Shown piece after piece: positions 1 to 8,839 of a stretch of 64,000 nt of DNA (positions are counted from its first letter, which is position 1; every line of letters starts with the position of its first letter). Below the pieces are notes generated by a model. That model saw nothing but the letters and a program-made list of their open reading frames with translations. It was not told the DNA's origin and ran no database searches. The stretch comes from Roseiarcus sp963770035 (GTDB lineage: Bacteria; Pseudomonadota; Alphaproteobacteria; Rhizobiales; Beijerinckiaceae), in NCBI GenBank assembly GCA_963770035.1, contig CAVYON010000038.1:248001-312000 (forward strand), given 5' to 3'. Made by a program: the position numbers and the translations under genes.

Positions 1-631
1 ATAGCGCTCCGTCGCCTGCCGCGTTCCCGACCCGGGCTCGCGCAGGATGAAGGACTCGCGTTCCAGCCGCGCCGGCGCGATCGCGGCGTCATCGACAGAG
101 CGGGTGATCCGCGGGCGCGAGCACGACCAAGGGATTGTCGGCGAACGGCGTCGCCACGATGTCCAGTTCTTCCGGCGCCTGACCCATGATGTAGAGATCG
201 TCGAGGTTCAGCCGCATCCGCTCCAGGATCTGCTCGCGGTTGACGACTTCGAGCGCGAATTCGACCTCCGGGTGGGCGCGGCAGAATTCGCCGATCAGGC
301 GGGTGGCGAAATACTTGGCGGTGGTGATCATCGCGACCCGCACCCGGCCGCGCTTCAGGCCCTGCATTTCCGCCAGTTCCATGCCGAGCAGATCGATCCG
401 CTCGAGCACGTCCCGGCTCGCCGCGGCGACCGCCCGGCCCGCGTCGGTCAGAAACAGCCGCTTGCCGACCTGCTCGTGCAGAGGCAGGTCGAGCGCCTCG
501 GACAGTTGCTTGATCTGAATCGAGAAGGCCGAGGGCGTCACATGCGCCTCCTCGGCCGCCCGGGTCATGTTCATGTGGCGCTCGAGGCGGACGAAAAGGC
601 GCAACTGATGCAGCGTGACGGGACGAAGCAT
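1..631 (-). pseudogene. cbbR: CbbR-type LysR regulator, frameshifted and cut by the window edge
   Basis: LysR-type activator of the Calvin-cycle operon, read leftward and divergent from cbbL. The N-terminal winged HTH is clear (residues about 3-60, LHQLRLFVRLERHMNMTRAA then SAFSIQIKQL), followed by the start of the substrate-sensing domain. Frame one ends at a TGA at 89-91. The next frame continues with family-like sequence (RLERESFILREPGSGTRQA) up to position 1, so one extra base (or a two-base loss) lies at about 92-100. The start codon at 629-631 abuts a palindrome. Family and position strongly support CbbR. Whether the frameshift is real or a sequencing error cannot be decided here, and the C-terminus lies outside the window. 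Confidence 0.8.
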
Positions 632-632
632 T

Positions 633-650
633 GTTTTAGTCTACTAAAAC
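633..650. promoter_or_regulatory. Probable CbbR operator in the cbbR-cbbL intergenic region
   Basis: A perfect inverted repeat GTTTTAG-TCTA-CTAAAAC lies directly upstream of the cbbR start and about 100 bp before cbbL. It contains the T-N11-A pattern of LysR-type sites. A second short palindrome, GTTTAAAC, sits at 657-664. The 120-bp intergenic region is visibly AT-rich against its surroundings, as expected of a divergent regulated promoter. The function is inferred from position and symmetry. Confidence 0.6.
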
Positions 651-750
651 GTATCTGTTTAAACAATGAACTTAAATCAAACCTCCCTGGGCCGTAAACC
701 GTCCTCCAACACCAGTTTGCCGCCGCGCCGGTCAGGGAGGATGGGAGCCC

Positions 751-2214
751 ATGAACATACAGTCGTCTGAGACCGTCAAGGGCAAGGACCGCTACAAGTC
801 CGGCGTCATGCAGTACCGCAAGATGGGCTATTGGGAGCCCGACTACACGCCGAGCGACACCGACGTCATCGCCTGCTTCCGCGTCACGCCGCAGGAGGGC
901 GTCGACCCGATCGAAGCCTCCGCGGCGGTCGCCGGCGAATCCTCGACCGCGACCTGGACGGTGGTGTGGACGGACCGGCTCACGGCCTGCGAGAAGTACC
1001 GGGGCAAGTGCTACCGGGTCGATCCGGTTCCAGGGGCGGAAGGCCAGTACTTTGCCTACATCGCCTACGATCTCGATCTGTTCGAGCCCGGCTCGATCGC
1101 CAACCTCACCGCCTCGATCATCGGCAACGTCTTCGGCTTCAAGCCGCTCAAGGCGCTCCGGCTCGAGGACATGCGGCTACCGCTCGCCTATGTGAAGACC
1201 TTCCAGGGTCCGGCGACCGGCATAGTCGTGGAGCGCGAACGGCTGGACAAGTTCGGCCGTCCGCTGCTCGGGGCGACGGTCAAGCCGAAGCTGGGGCTTT
1301 CGGGGCGCAACTACGGGCGCGTGGTCTACGAGGCGCTGAAGGGCGGGCTCGACTTCACCAAGGACGACGAGAACATCAACTCTCAGCCGTTCATGCATTG
1401 GCGCGACCGGTTTCTCTATTGCATGGAGGCGGTCAACAAGGCGGAAGCGGCGACCGGCGAGGTCAAGGGCTCCTATCTCAACGTGACGGCCGCCACCATG
1501 GAAGACATGTACGAGCGCGCCGAATTCGCCAAGGAGCTCGGCTCGTGCATCGTGATGATCGATCTCGTGATCGGCTACACGGCGATCCAGTCGATGGCGA
1601 AGTGGGCGCGCAGGAACGACATGATCCTGCACCTCCATCGCGCCGGGCACTCGACCTACACGCGGCAAAAGACGCATGGCGTGTCGTTTCGGGTGATCGC
1701 CAAATGGATGCGTCTCGCCGGCGTCGACCACATCCACGCCGGCACCGTGGTCGGCAAGCTCGAAGGCGACCCGGCGACAACCAGGGGCTACTACGACATC
1801 TGCCGCGAGGGCTTCAATCCGATGCGGCTCGAGCATGGCGTCTTTTTCGATCAGCCCTGGGCGTCGCTCGGCAAGCTGATGCCGGTCGCCTCGGGCGGCA
1901 TCCACGCCGGGCAGATGCACCAACTCCTCGACCTGCTTGGCGAGGACGTCGTGCTGCAGTTCGGCGGCGGCACGATCGGACACCCGATGGGCATCGCGGC
2001 CGGCGCGACCGCCAACCGAGTGGCGCTGGAAGCGATGATTTTCGCGCGCAACGCCGGGCGCGATTATGTCCACGAAGGCCCGACGATCCTGGCCGAAGCC
2101 GCCAAGACCTGCACGCCGCTGCGGCAAGCCCTCGATGTCTGGGGCGACGTGAGCTTCAATTATGCCTCGACCGACCAGGTCGATTTCGTGCCGACGCCGC
2201 AGGAGTCCACCTGA
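751..2214 (+). CDS. cbbL: RuBisCO large subunit, red-type (form IC)
   Basis: Carboxylates ribulose-1,5-bisphosphate to two 3-phosphoglycerates, and also oxygenates it, in the Calvin cycle. At 487 residues it has the length of red-type large subunits. The active-site segment GGLDFTKDDEN is present with the carbamylated lysine at residue 204, as are the HLHRAGH segment and loop 6 (VVGKLEGD). The start ATG at 751 follows a GGGAGGATGGGAG ribosome-binding region. It is the first gene of cbbL-cbbS-cbbX and lies downstream of divergent cbbR. The CbbX partner and the 139-residue small subunit favour form IC over green-type form IA or IB. Confidence 0.98.
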   Translation: MNIQSSETVKGKDRYKSGVMQYRKMGYWEPDYTPSDTDVIACFRVTPQEGVDPIEASAAVAGESSTATWTVVWTDRLTACEKYRGKCYRVDPVPGAEGQYFAYIAYDLDLFEPGSIANLTASIIGNVFGFKPLKALRLEDMRLPLAYVKTFQGPATGIVVERERLDKFGRPLLGATVKPKLGLSGRNYGRVVYEALKGGLDFTKDDENINSQPFMHWRDRFLYCMEAVNKAEAATGEVKGSYLNVTAATMEDMYERAEFAKELGSCIVMIDLVIGYTAIQSMAKWARRNDMILHLHRAGHSTYTRQKTHGVSFRVIAKWMRLAGVDHIHAGTVVGKLEGDPATTRGYYDICREGFNPMRLEHGVFFDQPWASLGKLMPVASGGIHAGQMHQLLDLLGEDVVLQFGGGTIGHPMGIAAGATANRVALEAMIFARNAGRDYVHEGPTILAEAAKTCTPLRQALDVWGDVSFNYASTDQVDFVPTPQEST

Positions 2215-2343
2215 TGTCCCAGCGTGAGCTCCGGCGAGCGGCTCGCGCAGCGTGGACTGATGACTCGTCCGACGGCTTCGTCGCGGCGCTGCTATCCCTG
2301 GCGGGCAACCGCCGTCCCGCCAACGAATTCAGGAGTTGGATCC

Positions 2344-2763
2344 ATGCGCATCACACAAGGTTGCTTCTCGTTCCTGCCCGATCTGACCGACGATCAGATC
2401 CTCACCCAGATCCAGTACTGCATCGACAATGGCTGGGCGGTGAACATTGAGTTCACCGACGACCCCCATCCCCGCAACACCTACTGGGAGATGTGGGGCC
2501 TGCCGATGTTCGACCTCAGCGACGCCAAGGGCGCGCTGATGGAGCTCGACGCCTGCCGCAAGATCCACGACGACAAGTATATCCGCCTGTCGGCGTTCAA
2601 TTCGAGCCACGGCCGGGAGTCGGTGCGCATCTCGTTCATCGTCAACCGGCCCAAGGAAGAGGAGGGATTCCGGATCGAGCGGACCGCCGGCCCCGGCCGT
2701 ACGCAACGCTACGCCCTGCGCGGCTACGGGCTCGATAGGCCGGAAGGGAAGCGCTACGCATGA
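2344..2763 (+). CDS. cbbS: RuBisCO small subunit, red-type
   Basis: Small subunit of the L8S8 holoenzyme. The reading frame is open from 2224, but similarity begins at MRITQGCFSFLPDLTD (ATG at 2344), preceded by a GGAG at about 2332, so the start is set there, giving 139 residues. The segments GWAVNIEFTDDPHPRNTYWE and MWGLPMFDL are characteristic. The length and the C-terminal tail match red-type small subunits, whose C-terminal extension forms extra beta strands in the holoenzyme channel. The stop overlaps the cbbX start by 4 bp, indicating translational coupling. Confidence 0.97.
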   Translation: MRITQGCFSFLPDLTDDQILTQIQYCIDNGWAVNIEFTDDPHPRNTYWEMWGLPMFDLSDAKGALMELDACRKIHDDKYIRLSAFNSSHGRESVRISFIVNRPKEEEGFRIERTAGPGRTQRYALRGYGLDRPEGKRYA

Positions 2764-3671
2764 ACGCGGAGGCGCGCCAGGCGACGGCTCCGCCGAAGAT
2801 CAGCCTCGCCGAGGAGTTCGCAGCTTCCGGGGTCGGTCCGGTGCTGCAGCAACTCGACGACGAACTCGTTGGCCTCGCGCCGGTCAAGAGCCGCATTCGC
2901 GAGATCGCGGCGCTGCTGCTGGTCGACCGGGTCCGGGCGAAGTTCGGACTGAACGCGCAGGCGCCGACGCTGCATATGAGCTTCACCGGCAACCCCGGCA
3001 CCGGCAAGACGACCGTCGCGACCCGCATGGCCGAGATCCTGCACAGGCTCGGCTACGTCCGCCGCGGCCATCTCGTTGCGGTGACCCGCGACGACCTCGT
3101 CGGCCAGTACATCGGCCACACCGCGCCGAAGACGAAGGAGGTGTTGAAGAAGGCGATGGGCGGCGTCCTGTTCATCGACGAGGCCTATTACCTGTACCGG
3201 CAGGAGAACGAGCGCGACTATGGCCAGGAAGCGATCGAGATCCTGCTGCAGGTCATGGAGAACAACCGCGACGACCTCGTCGTCATCCTCGCCGGCTACG
3301 CCGACAAGATGGACCGCTTCTTCCGCTCCAATCCGGGCTTCCGCTCGCGCGTCGCCCATCACATCGACTTCCCCGACTACACGGACGCCGACCTTTTCGC
3401 CATCGGCGAGAAGATGCTCGCCGGGCTGAACTACCAGCTCAGCGAGGGCGCCAGGCAGGCGCTGATGGCGTACATCCCGCTCAGGCGCACGCAACCGCTG
3501 TTCGCCAACGCCCGCTCGATGCGGAATGCGCTCGACCGGGCGCGGCTGAGGCAGGCCAACCGCCTGTTCGCCGACAGCGATCAGGATGTGACCTTCGAGC
3601 GCCTCATCACGATCTCCGCGGAGGACATCCGCGCGAGCCGCGTCTTCGAACCTGCAGAAACGTCAAGCTGA
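2760..3671 (+). CDS. cbbX: CbbX, red-type RuBisCO activase (AAA+)
   Basis: AAA+ ATPase that remodels inhibited red-type RuBisCO by pulling on the large-subunit C-terminus. It is 303 residues, usual for the family. Walker A is GNPGTGKTTVA (around residue 80) and Walker B is GGVLFIDEAYYLY (around 138). A NPGFRSRVAHHIDFP segment near residue 195 carries the arginine-finger region. The ATG overlaps the cbbS stop (ATGA). It is the last gene of the cbb operon here, and no other Calvin-cycle gene follows in the window. Confidence 0.97.
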   Translation: MNAEARQATAPPKISLAEEFAASGVGPVLQQLDDELVGLAPVKSRIREIAALLLVDRVRAKFGLNAQAPTLHMSFTGNPGTGKTTVATRMAEILHRLGYVRRGHLVAVTRDDLVGQYIGHTAPKTKEVLKKAMGGVLFIDEAYYLYRQENERDYGQEAIEILLQVMENNRDDLVVILAGYADKMDRFFRSNPGFRSRVAHHIDFPDYTDADLFAIGEKMLAGLNYQLSEGARQALMAYIPLRRTQPLFANARSMRNALDRARLRQANRLFADSDQDVTFERLITISAEDIRASRVFEPAETSS

Positions 3672-4032
3672 CGGCTAAGCGCCGTTCCCCGCAGTCCCCT
3701 TTCGCTTCGCCTTTCTTCAGCCGCGATACGCGCGACGCCGGCGGGCGCGCACGCCTCTGCGCCATGGTCTCCGAAGCGATCCACCGCGATTCGACGGCTT
3801 CCTTGTGGCTCGGCCATCCCAGGCGTTCCGATCGCACCCTTCCCTGCGTTTGAGGGCGCCGCAAATGCCGGCGGCCGCTTCGGAAGGAATTTGCGGGAGG
3901 TTTCCTTGACGATCCACCGTCAGCGCGAGAAAAACGCAGGCGCACATCGCGTCGCCTTCGGGCGCGGGCGTAAACGGCCGGCCTCAGCGGCTCATCGATC
4001 AAACTGAGGCGCATGCAGACGAGGAGGAACGC
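3672..4032. other. Intergenic stretch with no recognised gene
   Basis: About 360 bp between cbbX and the cytochrome gene. Short reading frames occur on both strands, but none has a plausible ribosome-binding site plus recognisable protein. A GAGGAGG at 4021-4027 is the ribosome-binding site of the cytochrome gene. I see no clear terminator with a T-run. Confidence 0.5.
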
Positions 4033-4428
4033 GTGAGGGTTTATCTCGTGAGCTTTATGTCCGCTTTGGCCTTTGCCGCATCGGCAGGGGCGGCTTTGGC
4101 GGATGGCGACCCCGCGGCGGGGGAAAAGACCTTCAAAATCTGCAAGGCGTGCCACCAGATCGGCGAGAACGCGAAGAATTTCGTCGGTCCCGCCCTCAAT
4201 GGCGTCGTCGGCCGCAAGGCCGGAACCTATCCGGGCTACAACTATTCCGAGCAGAACAAGAACTCCGGCCTGACCTGGGATGAGCCGACGCTGATGAAGT
4301 ACCTTCGTAACCCGCGCGCGGTCGTCCCGGGCACCAAGATGGCGTTTCCGGGCCTGCCCAACGACCAGGACGCCGCCAATGTGATCGCCTATCTCAAGCA
4401 GTTCGGACCGGACGGCAAGAAGATGTGA
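4033..4428 (+). CDS. Secreted class I cytochrome c (c2/c550-like)
   Basis: Small soluble electron carrier expected in the periplasm. The 131-residue precursor begins with a signal peptide (residues 1-23, ending AGAALA before DGDPAAG). The haem-binding CKACH lies at residues 37-41, and PGTKMAFPGL supplies the distal methionine ligand. The GTG start at 4033 is chosen because GAGGAGG lies 6-12 bp upstream; an in-frame ATG at 4057 would shorten the signal peptide. It resembles cytochrome c2-type proteins of alphaproteobacteria. The neighbouring cbb operon does not establish its redox partner. Confidence 0.92.
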   Translation: MRVYLVSFMSALAFAASAGAALADGDPAAGEKTFKICKACHQIGENAKNFVGPALNGVVGRKAGTYPGYNYSEQNKNSGLTWDEPTLMKYLRNPRAVVPGTKMAFPGLPNDQDAANVIAYLKQFGPDGKKM

Positions 4429-4605
4429 CGGGGCTCGGCACGCCTGCGCCGCAGCGTTTCGCCGCCGCAGCGCGAGCGCGTGGACATCCAACTGCGCGCC
4501 CGTCGCCAAGGCTAAAGCCCAACGGTTCCGGGTCGCGCCCTGGGCGCGGCTCACCCAAGCCGACACCAAGATCGACGGGCTCCGCGCAGCGACCGCTGCC
4601 GTTCG

Positions 4606-5013
4606 CTACCGGATGGCTTCTGTCGCGGGCGCGACGGATACGCTCGGGCGAATTTGCGGCGCGATCTTGATCGTGTCCGCGTCGGCCGTGCAGGCAATCG
4701 CCAGCGCCGAGCCGTCGCCGGCGTCGAACTCGCTTCGATCGCCCGCCCGCACGACGATATCGATCCGACGCGGCGGTATGGCGAGCGTCTCGTCGTTCGC
4801 CGCCGCCTCGAACACCGTCACTTTGCAGGCGTCCGGCGACGGCAGGAAATAACCGACGAAGCGGGTCGCCCCGACGACATGGTTGAACCCTGCCATCGGC
4901 TTGTAGGTCGCGACCGACGCCAAATAGCGGGCGTGCGTCCCGTTCGCCGCGAAAGTCGGGTGAACCTGGCTCGCCAGGACGAAGGACATCGCCAAAGTGG
5001 AAGCAAATGACAT
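4606..5013 (-). CDS. Small exported protein of unknown function
   Basis: A 135-residue protein read leftward, convergent with the cytochrome gene. The frame is open further upstream, but MSFASTLAMSFVLASQVHPTFAANG at 5013 looks like a signal peptide cleaved after FAA, so that start is preferred. The mature part holds an FVGYFLPSPDACKVTVFEAAAND segment and two cysteines (one in DACKV, one in AIACTAD). I do not recognise a named family. Predicted periplasmic from the leader alone. Confidence 0.65.
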   Translation of the reverse strand: MSFASTLAMSFVLASQVHPTFAANGTHARYLASVATYKPMAGFNHVVGATRFVGYFLPSPDACKVTVFEAAANDETLAIPPRRIDIVVRAGDRSEFDAGDGSALAIACTADADTIKIAPQIRPSVSVAPATEAIR

Positions 5014-5502
5014 CGTCGGACCCCTTACCCTGTCTGCCGGCGCACGGTTTCCCGCAGCCTCTGGCAAGAGGTTTACCTCGCCGCCGATATTCGCACAGTG
5101 ATTGAGGTCACAATGCAACCATCGGGATGCGCCCCGCGTCGGACGTGACGACCCGAGAGAAGCGGAGCCGGTCGAGAACCGCCTCCTCGGATACCAAGTC
5201 CCGACTGTGCTGGCGGCGACCGTTGACACGCAGTGTCGCCCTCCGCGAATGCGCCATGCCATGCACAGAGCTTTTCGGCGGCTCCGAGCCGAAGCGTGAC
5301 AGGCCCGTCTGACGCCCGTGTCTAGCGACGAGGGGTCGGCTGGCGATCACCTCGCGCGCTCGAAATGGAACAGACAAAATTCAGTTGACATGCTTAGTAT
5401 GCCGTGAGTTACTAAACTCCTATTGAGCTCTCAGACATCGCGGCTAACGCGAGGGCTTGGCGGTGGCCGGCAGTGCCTGGCCAAAAACAGGAGGAACGAA
5501 CC
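5014..5502. promoter_or_regulatory. Intergenic region with likely promoter of the ABC-DHA operon
   Basis: No convincing gene lies in these 490 bp. Near the right end, TTGACA at 5385-5390 is followed after 17 bp by GTTACTAAA, a plausible sigma70-like promoter. An inverted repeat TTAGTA (5394-5399) and TACTAA (5410-5415), spaced 10 bp, overlaps it and could be an operator. A ribosome-binding GGAGG precedes the ATG at 5503. Promoter assignment is by eye. Confidence 0.45.
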
Positions 5503-6849
5503 ATGAGGATGAACTGGACGACTGTATCCTTGGCATGCGGTGCAGCAACCGCCGCGCTAATTCTTGGAGCGGTGTCCTCCGCTCAGGCCGGAGGCAAGTC
5601 GCTGACGATGTGCTGGGCGGCTTGGGACCCGGCCAATGCGCTGGTCGAGCTCGACAAGGATTTCACCAAGCAAACCGGCATCGAAATGAAGCACGAATTC
5701 GTCCCCTGGACGAGCTATGCGGACCATTTCATCAACCTGCTCAACTCGCACAGCAGCGAATGCGACCTGATCATCGGCGACAGTCAATGGATCGGCGGCG
5801 CCGCCGAGAACAAGTGGTACGTGAAGCTCAATGACTTCTTTGATAAGAACAAGATTTCAATGGACACGTTTTTGCCCGCAACCGTCGTCGGTTATGCCGA
5901 ATGGCCCAAGAATACTCCGAATTACTGGGGGCTCCCGGCAATGGCCGACGCCGTCGGCTGGACGTACCGGAAAGACTGGTTCGCCAAACCGGAGCTTCGC
6001 ACCGAGTTCAAGGCAAAGTATAACCGCGAACTTGAGCCGCCAAAGACTTGGGATGAGTTGATCGAGGTGTCAAAATTCTTCACCGGAAAGGAAATTGACG
6101 GGAAGAAGGTCTACGGGTCTTATATCTTCACTGAAAGAGGCTCTGAAGGCATAACGATGGGCGTCACCAACGCCATGTACAATTACGGCTTCGATTACAT
6201 GGACCCCAACAAGCCCTACCACATGCAAGGCGTCGTCAACTCCACCGGGGCCGCCAAGGGTATGGACGTCTACAAAGAGCTGTTCAAGTGCTGCCAACCG
6301 CCGGGGCTGACGAACGCGTATATGCAGGAAGGTCTTGACGCCTTCAAGTCCGGCGAAGTGGCGATGCAGATGAACTGGTACGCCTTCTTCCCGGGGCTGG
6401 CCAAGGACCCGAACGTCGGCGGCGACAAGATCGGTTTCTTCAAGAACCCTGCCGGCCCGACCGGCCAGTTCACCCAGCTCGGCGGTCAGGGGCTTTCGGT
6501 GGTCGCGGCGTCGAAAGATATCGACGACGCCCTGCTGTACGTGAAGTGGTTCGCTCAGCCGGAAATTCAGCAGAAGTGGACCGATCTCGGCGGGGCGTCG
6601 GCGTCCAAGGCGGTGCTCGAGTCGGACGCGTACAAGAACAGCGCCCCCTACGCGCCGTCGTTCGTGGAATCGATGGGGATGGTCAAGGACTTCTGGGCCG
6701 AGCCGCTGTACGTGCCGCTGCTCCTGGACATGCAGAATCGTGTCCACGACTACATTGTCGCCGATAAGGGCACTTCGAAAGCGGCGCTCAACTCGCTGGT
6801 CAAGGACTGGATCAAAGTCTTCAAGCAGGAAGGCAAGGATCCGTCGTAG
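5503..6849 (+). CDS. ABC transporter substrate-binding protein (sugar/polyol type)
   Basis: Periplasmic binding protein of family 1 (MalE-like) of an ABC importer. It is 448 residues from ATG 5503, with a signal peptide over residues 1-29 (ALILGAVSSAQAG). A start 10 codons upstream is possible, but GGAGG directly precedes 5503. It begins an importer and dihydroxyacetone-kinase operon, so the ligand is inferred to be dihydroxyacetone, glycerol or a related short polyol or ketose. It resembles the large binding proteins of glycerol/sorbitol-class importers rather than small sugar-binding proteins. Ligand identity is not visible in the sequence. Confidence 0.9.
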   Translation: MRMNWTTVSLACGAATAALILGAVSSAQAGGKSLTMCWAAWDPANALVELDKDFTKQTGIEMKHEFVPWTSYADHFINLLNSHSSECDLIIGDSQWIGGAAENKWYVKLNDFFDKNKISMDTFLPATVVGYAEWPKNTPNYWGLPAMADAVGWTYRKDWFAKPELRTEFKAKYNRELEPPKTWDELIEVSKFFTGKEIDGKKVYGSYIFTERGSEGITMGVTNAMYNYGFDYMDPNKPYHMQGVVNSTGAAKGMDVYKELFKCCQPPGLTNAYMQEGLDAFKSGEVAMQMNWYAFFPGLAKDPNVGGDKIGFFKNPAGPTGQFTQLGGQGLSVVAASKDIDDALLYVKWFAQPEIQQKWTDLGGASASKAVLESDAYKNSAPYAPSFVESMGMVKDFWAEPLYVPLLLDMQNRVHDYIVADKGTSKAALNSLVKDWIKVFKQEGKDPS

Positions 6850-6929
6850 CTTGACGCCCTTCCGCAAACCTTCCCTCGGCTGCCGCGCCGGCTGCCGCGG
6901 GAGGGATTGATGACACCCGAGCGGACGAA

Positions 6930-7889
6930 ATGACCGGAACGAACGTCACCCCGACGATGGCGGACAGCATCGCCATGCGGCCCGCCGCGCCGACTGCCAG
7001 ACGCTTGCGCGGCCTGTCGGACCGGTCGATTGCGTGGCTCTTCATCCTTCCGACAATGGCGCTGTTGCTCGCCATCAACATCTTCCCGTTGATCTGGGCG
7101 ATTCGGCTGTCGTTCACCGGTTTCATGGCCAACCTCCCCGCCAAAGCCCGTTTCATCGGGCTCGACAACTATGTCGATATCCTCACCGACGAGGACGTTT
7201 GGGCAGATTTCCAGAACACCGCGCATTTCGTCATTTGGACGATCGCGCTGCAAGTTCTGATCGGCCTGGGTCTCGCGCTGCTGATCAACCAAAAATTCCG
7301 CGGCCACAGCTTCTGGACGACCGTCATCCTGCTGCCGATGATGCTGTCTCCCGCCGTTGTGGGCAACTTCTGGACGCTGCTGTTCCAGCCGCAGATCGGT
7401 CCGTTCAACTATCTGATCAGTTTCTTCACCGGCATCGCGCCGAGTTCGTTCACAATGATCGGGAGCGTCGCCTTGGCGCCCTGGACGATCGTTCTGGTCA
7501 ACACCTGGATGTGGACGCCCTATGTCATGCTGATTTGCCTGGCGGGTCTGCGCTCCATTCCCGACTACATCTACGAAGCGGCCGAGGTCGATCGCGCCTC
7601 CCCGCTGAGGCAATTCTGGTCGATCACCTTGCCGATGGTCCTCCCCTTCCTCATGCTCGCCGTGCTTTTCCAGGCGATCCAGTCGTTCGTCATGTTCGAC
7701 ATGGTCAACCTTCTCACGTCGGGCGGACCCGGGTCGACCACCGAACTGGTGTCGATCACGCTAAAGCGCGCCGCCTTTGAAAAATGGGAGACCGGTTACG
7801 CCTCCGCGCTGGCCGTGATCCTGTTCGTCACGATTTTCGGCGCCGCGAACGTCTATGTGAGGGCGCTCAACTGGGTGAAGCAGCAATGA
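6930..7889 (+). CDS. ABC transporter permease (MalF-like)
   Basis: Inner-membrane subunit, 319 residues, with about six hydrophobic spans beginning at WLFILPTMALLLAINIFPL (residue 35). The coupling-helix EAA loop is recognisable as YEAAEVDRASPLRQFWSITLPMV. The ATG at 6930 follows a GAGGGATTGATG region. The stop overlaps the next permease start (ATGA at 7886-7889), so the pair is co-translated. It forms the transmembrane channel with the following permease. Confidence 0.93.
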   Translation: MTGTNVTPTMADSIAMRPAAPTARRLRGLSDRSIAWLFILPTMALLLAINIFPLIWAIRLSFTGFMANLPAKARFIGLDNYVDILTDEDVWADFQNTAHFVIWTIALQVLIGLGLALLINQKFRGHSFWTTVILLPMMLSPAVVGNFWTLLFQPQIGPFNYLISFFTGIAPSSFTMIGSVALAPWTIVLVNTWMWTPYVMLICLAGLRSIPDYIYEAAEVDRASPLRQFWSITLPMVLPFLMLAVLFQAIQSFVMFDMVNLLTSGGPGSTTELVSITLKRAAFEKWETGYASALAVILFVTIFGAANVYVRALNWVKQQ

Positions 7890-8839
7890 GCGTCGCCCCG
7901 TCGCCGCGCCCATTTTCCGAGCCCTCGCCGCTCGCGAGACGTCTCGCCGCCGTGCTTGTGGTCCTTTACGCGGTCATTACGATTTTGCCGCTCGCCTGGA
8001 TCGGAGCGACCGCCTTCAAGTCGCAGGCGGACGCGATCGCCTATCCGCCCAAGGTGTTCTTCAAGCCGACGCTTGAGGGGTTTGTCGATCTGTTCACGGT
8101 GCAAACGCGTCAGTCGCACGATTTCATCGCCAAGTTGCCGCCGCCCCAAACATGGTATGAGAAAATCGCCCGCGACCGCGACATGGTGATCGCGGGTCCG
8201 TCGCGGGTTGTCGAGCGCTTCCTCAACTCGCTGATCATCGGCTTCGGCTCAACCATTCTCGCGACGTTCCTCGGCACATTGGCTGCATATGGGTTTTCGC
8301 GCTTCCGCGTGCCCTTGGCGGACGACCTGCTTTTTTTCATCCTGTCGACCCGCATGATGCCGCCGATTGCGGTCGCAGTCCCAATCTACATGATGTACCG
8401 CTGGCTCGGCCTCTATGACACGCGGATAGGCATGATCCTGCTCTACACGGCGGTGAACGTGTCGCTGGCGGTGTGGCTGCTCAAGGGGTTCATCGATGAG
8501 ATCCCGCGGGAGTACGAGGAGGCCGCCTTGGTCGACGGCTATACGCGGCTGCAGGCGTTTCGGAAGGTGGTGCTGCCGCAGGCGGTGACAGGAATTGCCG
8601 CAACCGCGATCTTCTGCCTGATCTTCTCCTGGAACGAATATGCCTTCAATCTTCTGTTGACGAGTTCGGACGCGCAAACCATGCCGCCCTTCATTCCGTT
8701 CATCATCGGAGAGGGAGGCCAGAACTGGCCGGCGGTCGCAGCAGCCACGAGCTTGTTTTTGTTGCCGATCGTCATTTTCACGATCGCTCTGCGGAAGCAC
8801 CTGTTGCGCGGCATCACGTTCGGAGCCGTGCGCAAATGA
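7886..8839 (+). CDS. ABC transporter permease (MalG-like)
   Basis: Second channel subunit, 317 residues from the ATG that overlaps the preceding stop. It has a first span near residue 20 (LVVLYAVITILPLAWIG), a long periplasmic loop and an EAA motif (YEEAALVDGYTRLQAFRKVVLPQA). The stop again overlaps the next gene by 4 bp. Extra charged sequence in the first loop (residues about 70-110) is common in polyol-class MalG homologues. Confidence 0.93.
   Translation: MSVAPSPRPFSEPSPLARRLAAVLVVLYAVITILPLAWIGATAFKSQADAIAYPPKVFFKPTLEGFVDLFTVQTRQSHDFIAKLPPPQTWYEKIARDRDMVIAGPSRVVERFLNSLIIGFGSTILATFLGTLAAYGFSRFRVPLADDLLFFILSTRMMPPIAVAVPIYMMYRWLGLYDTRIGMILLYTAVNVSLAVWLLKGFIDEIPREYEEAALVDGYTRLQAFRKVVLPQAVTGIAATAIFCLIFSWNEYAFNLLLTSSDAQTMPPFIPFIIGEGGQNWPAVAAATSLFLLPIVIFTIALRKHLLRGITFGAVRK

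Noticed and set aside
831..2450. 539-residue open frame overlapping cbbL
   Set aside because: Shadow frame of a GC-rich gene; composition (R, G, A rich) without family sequence, while cbbL is certain.
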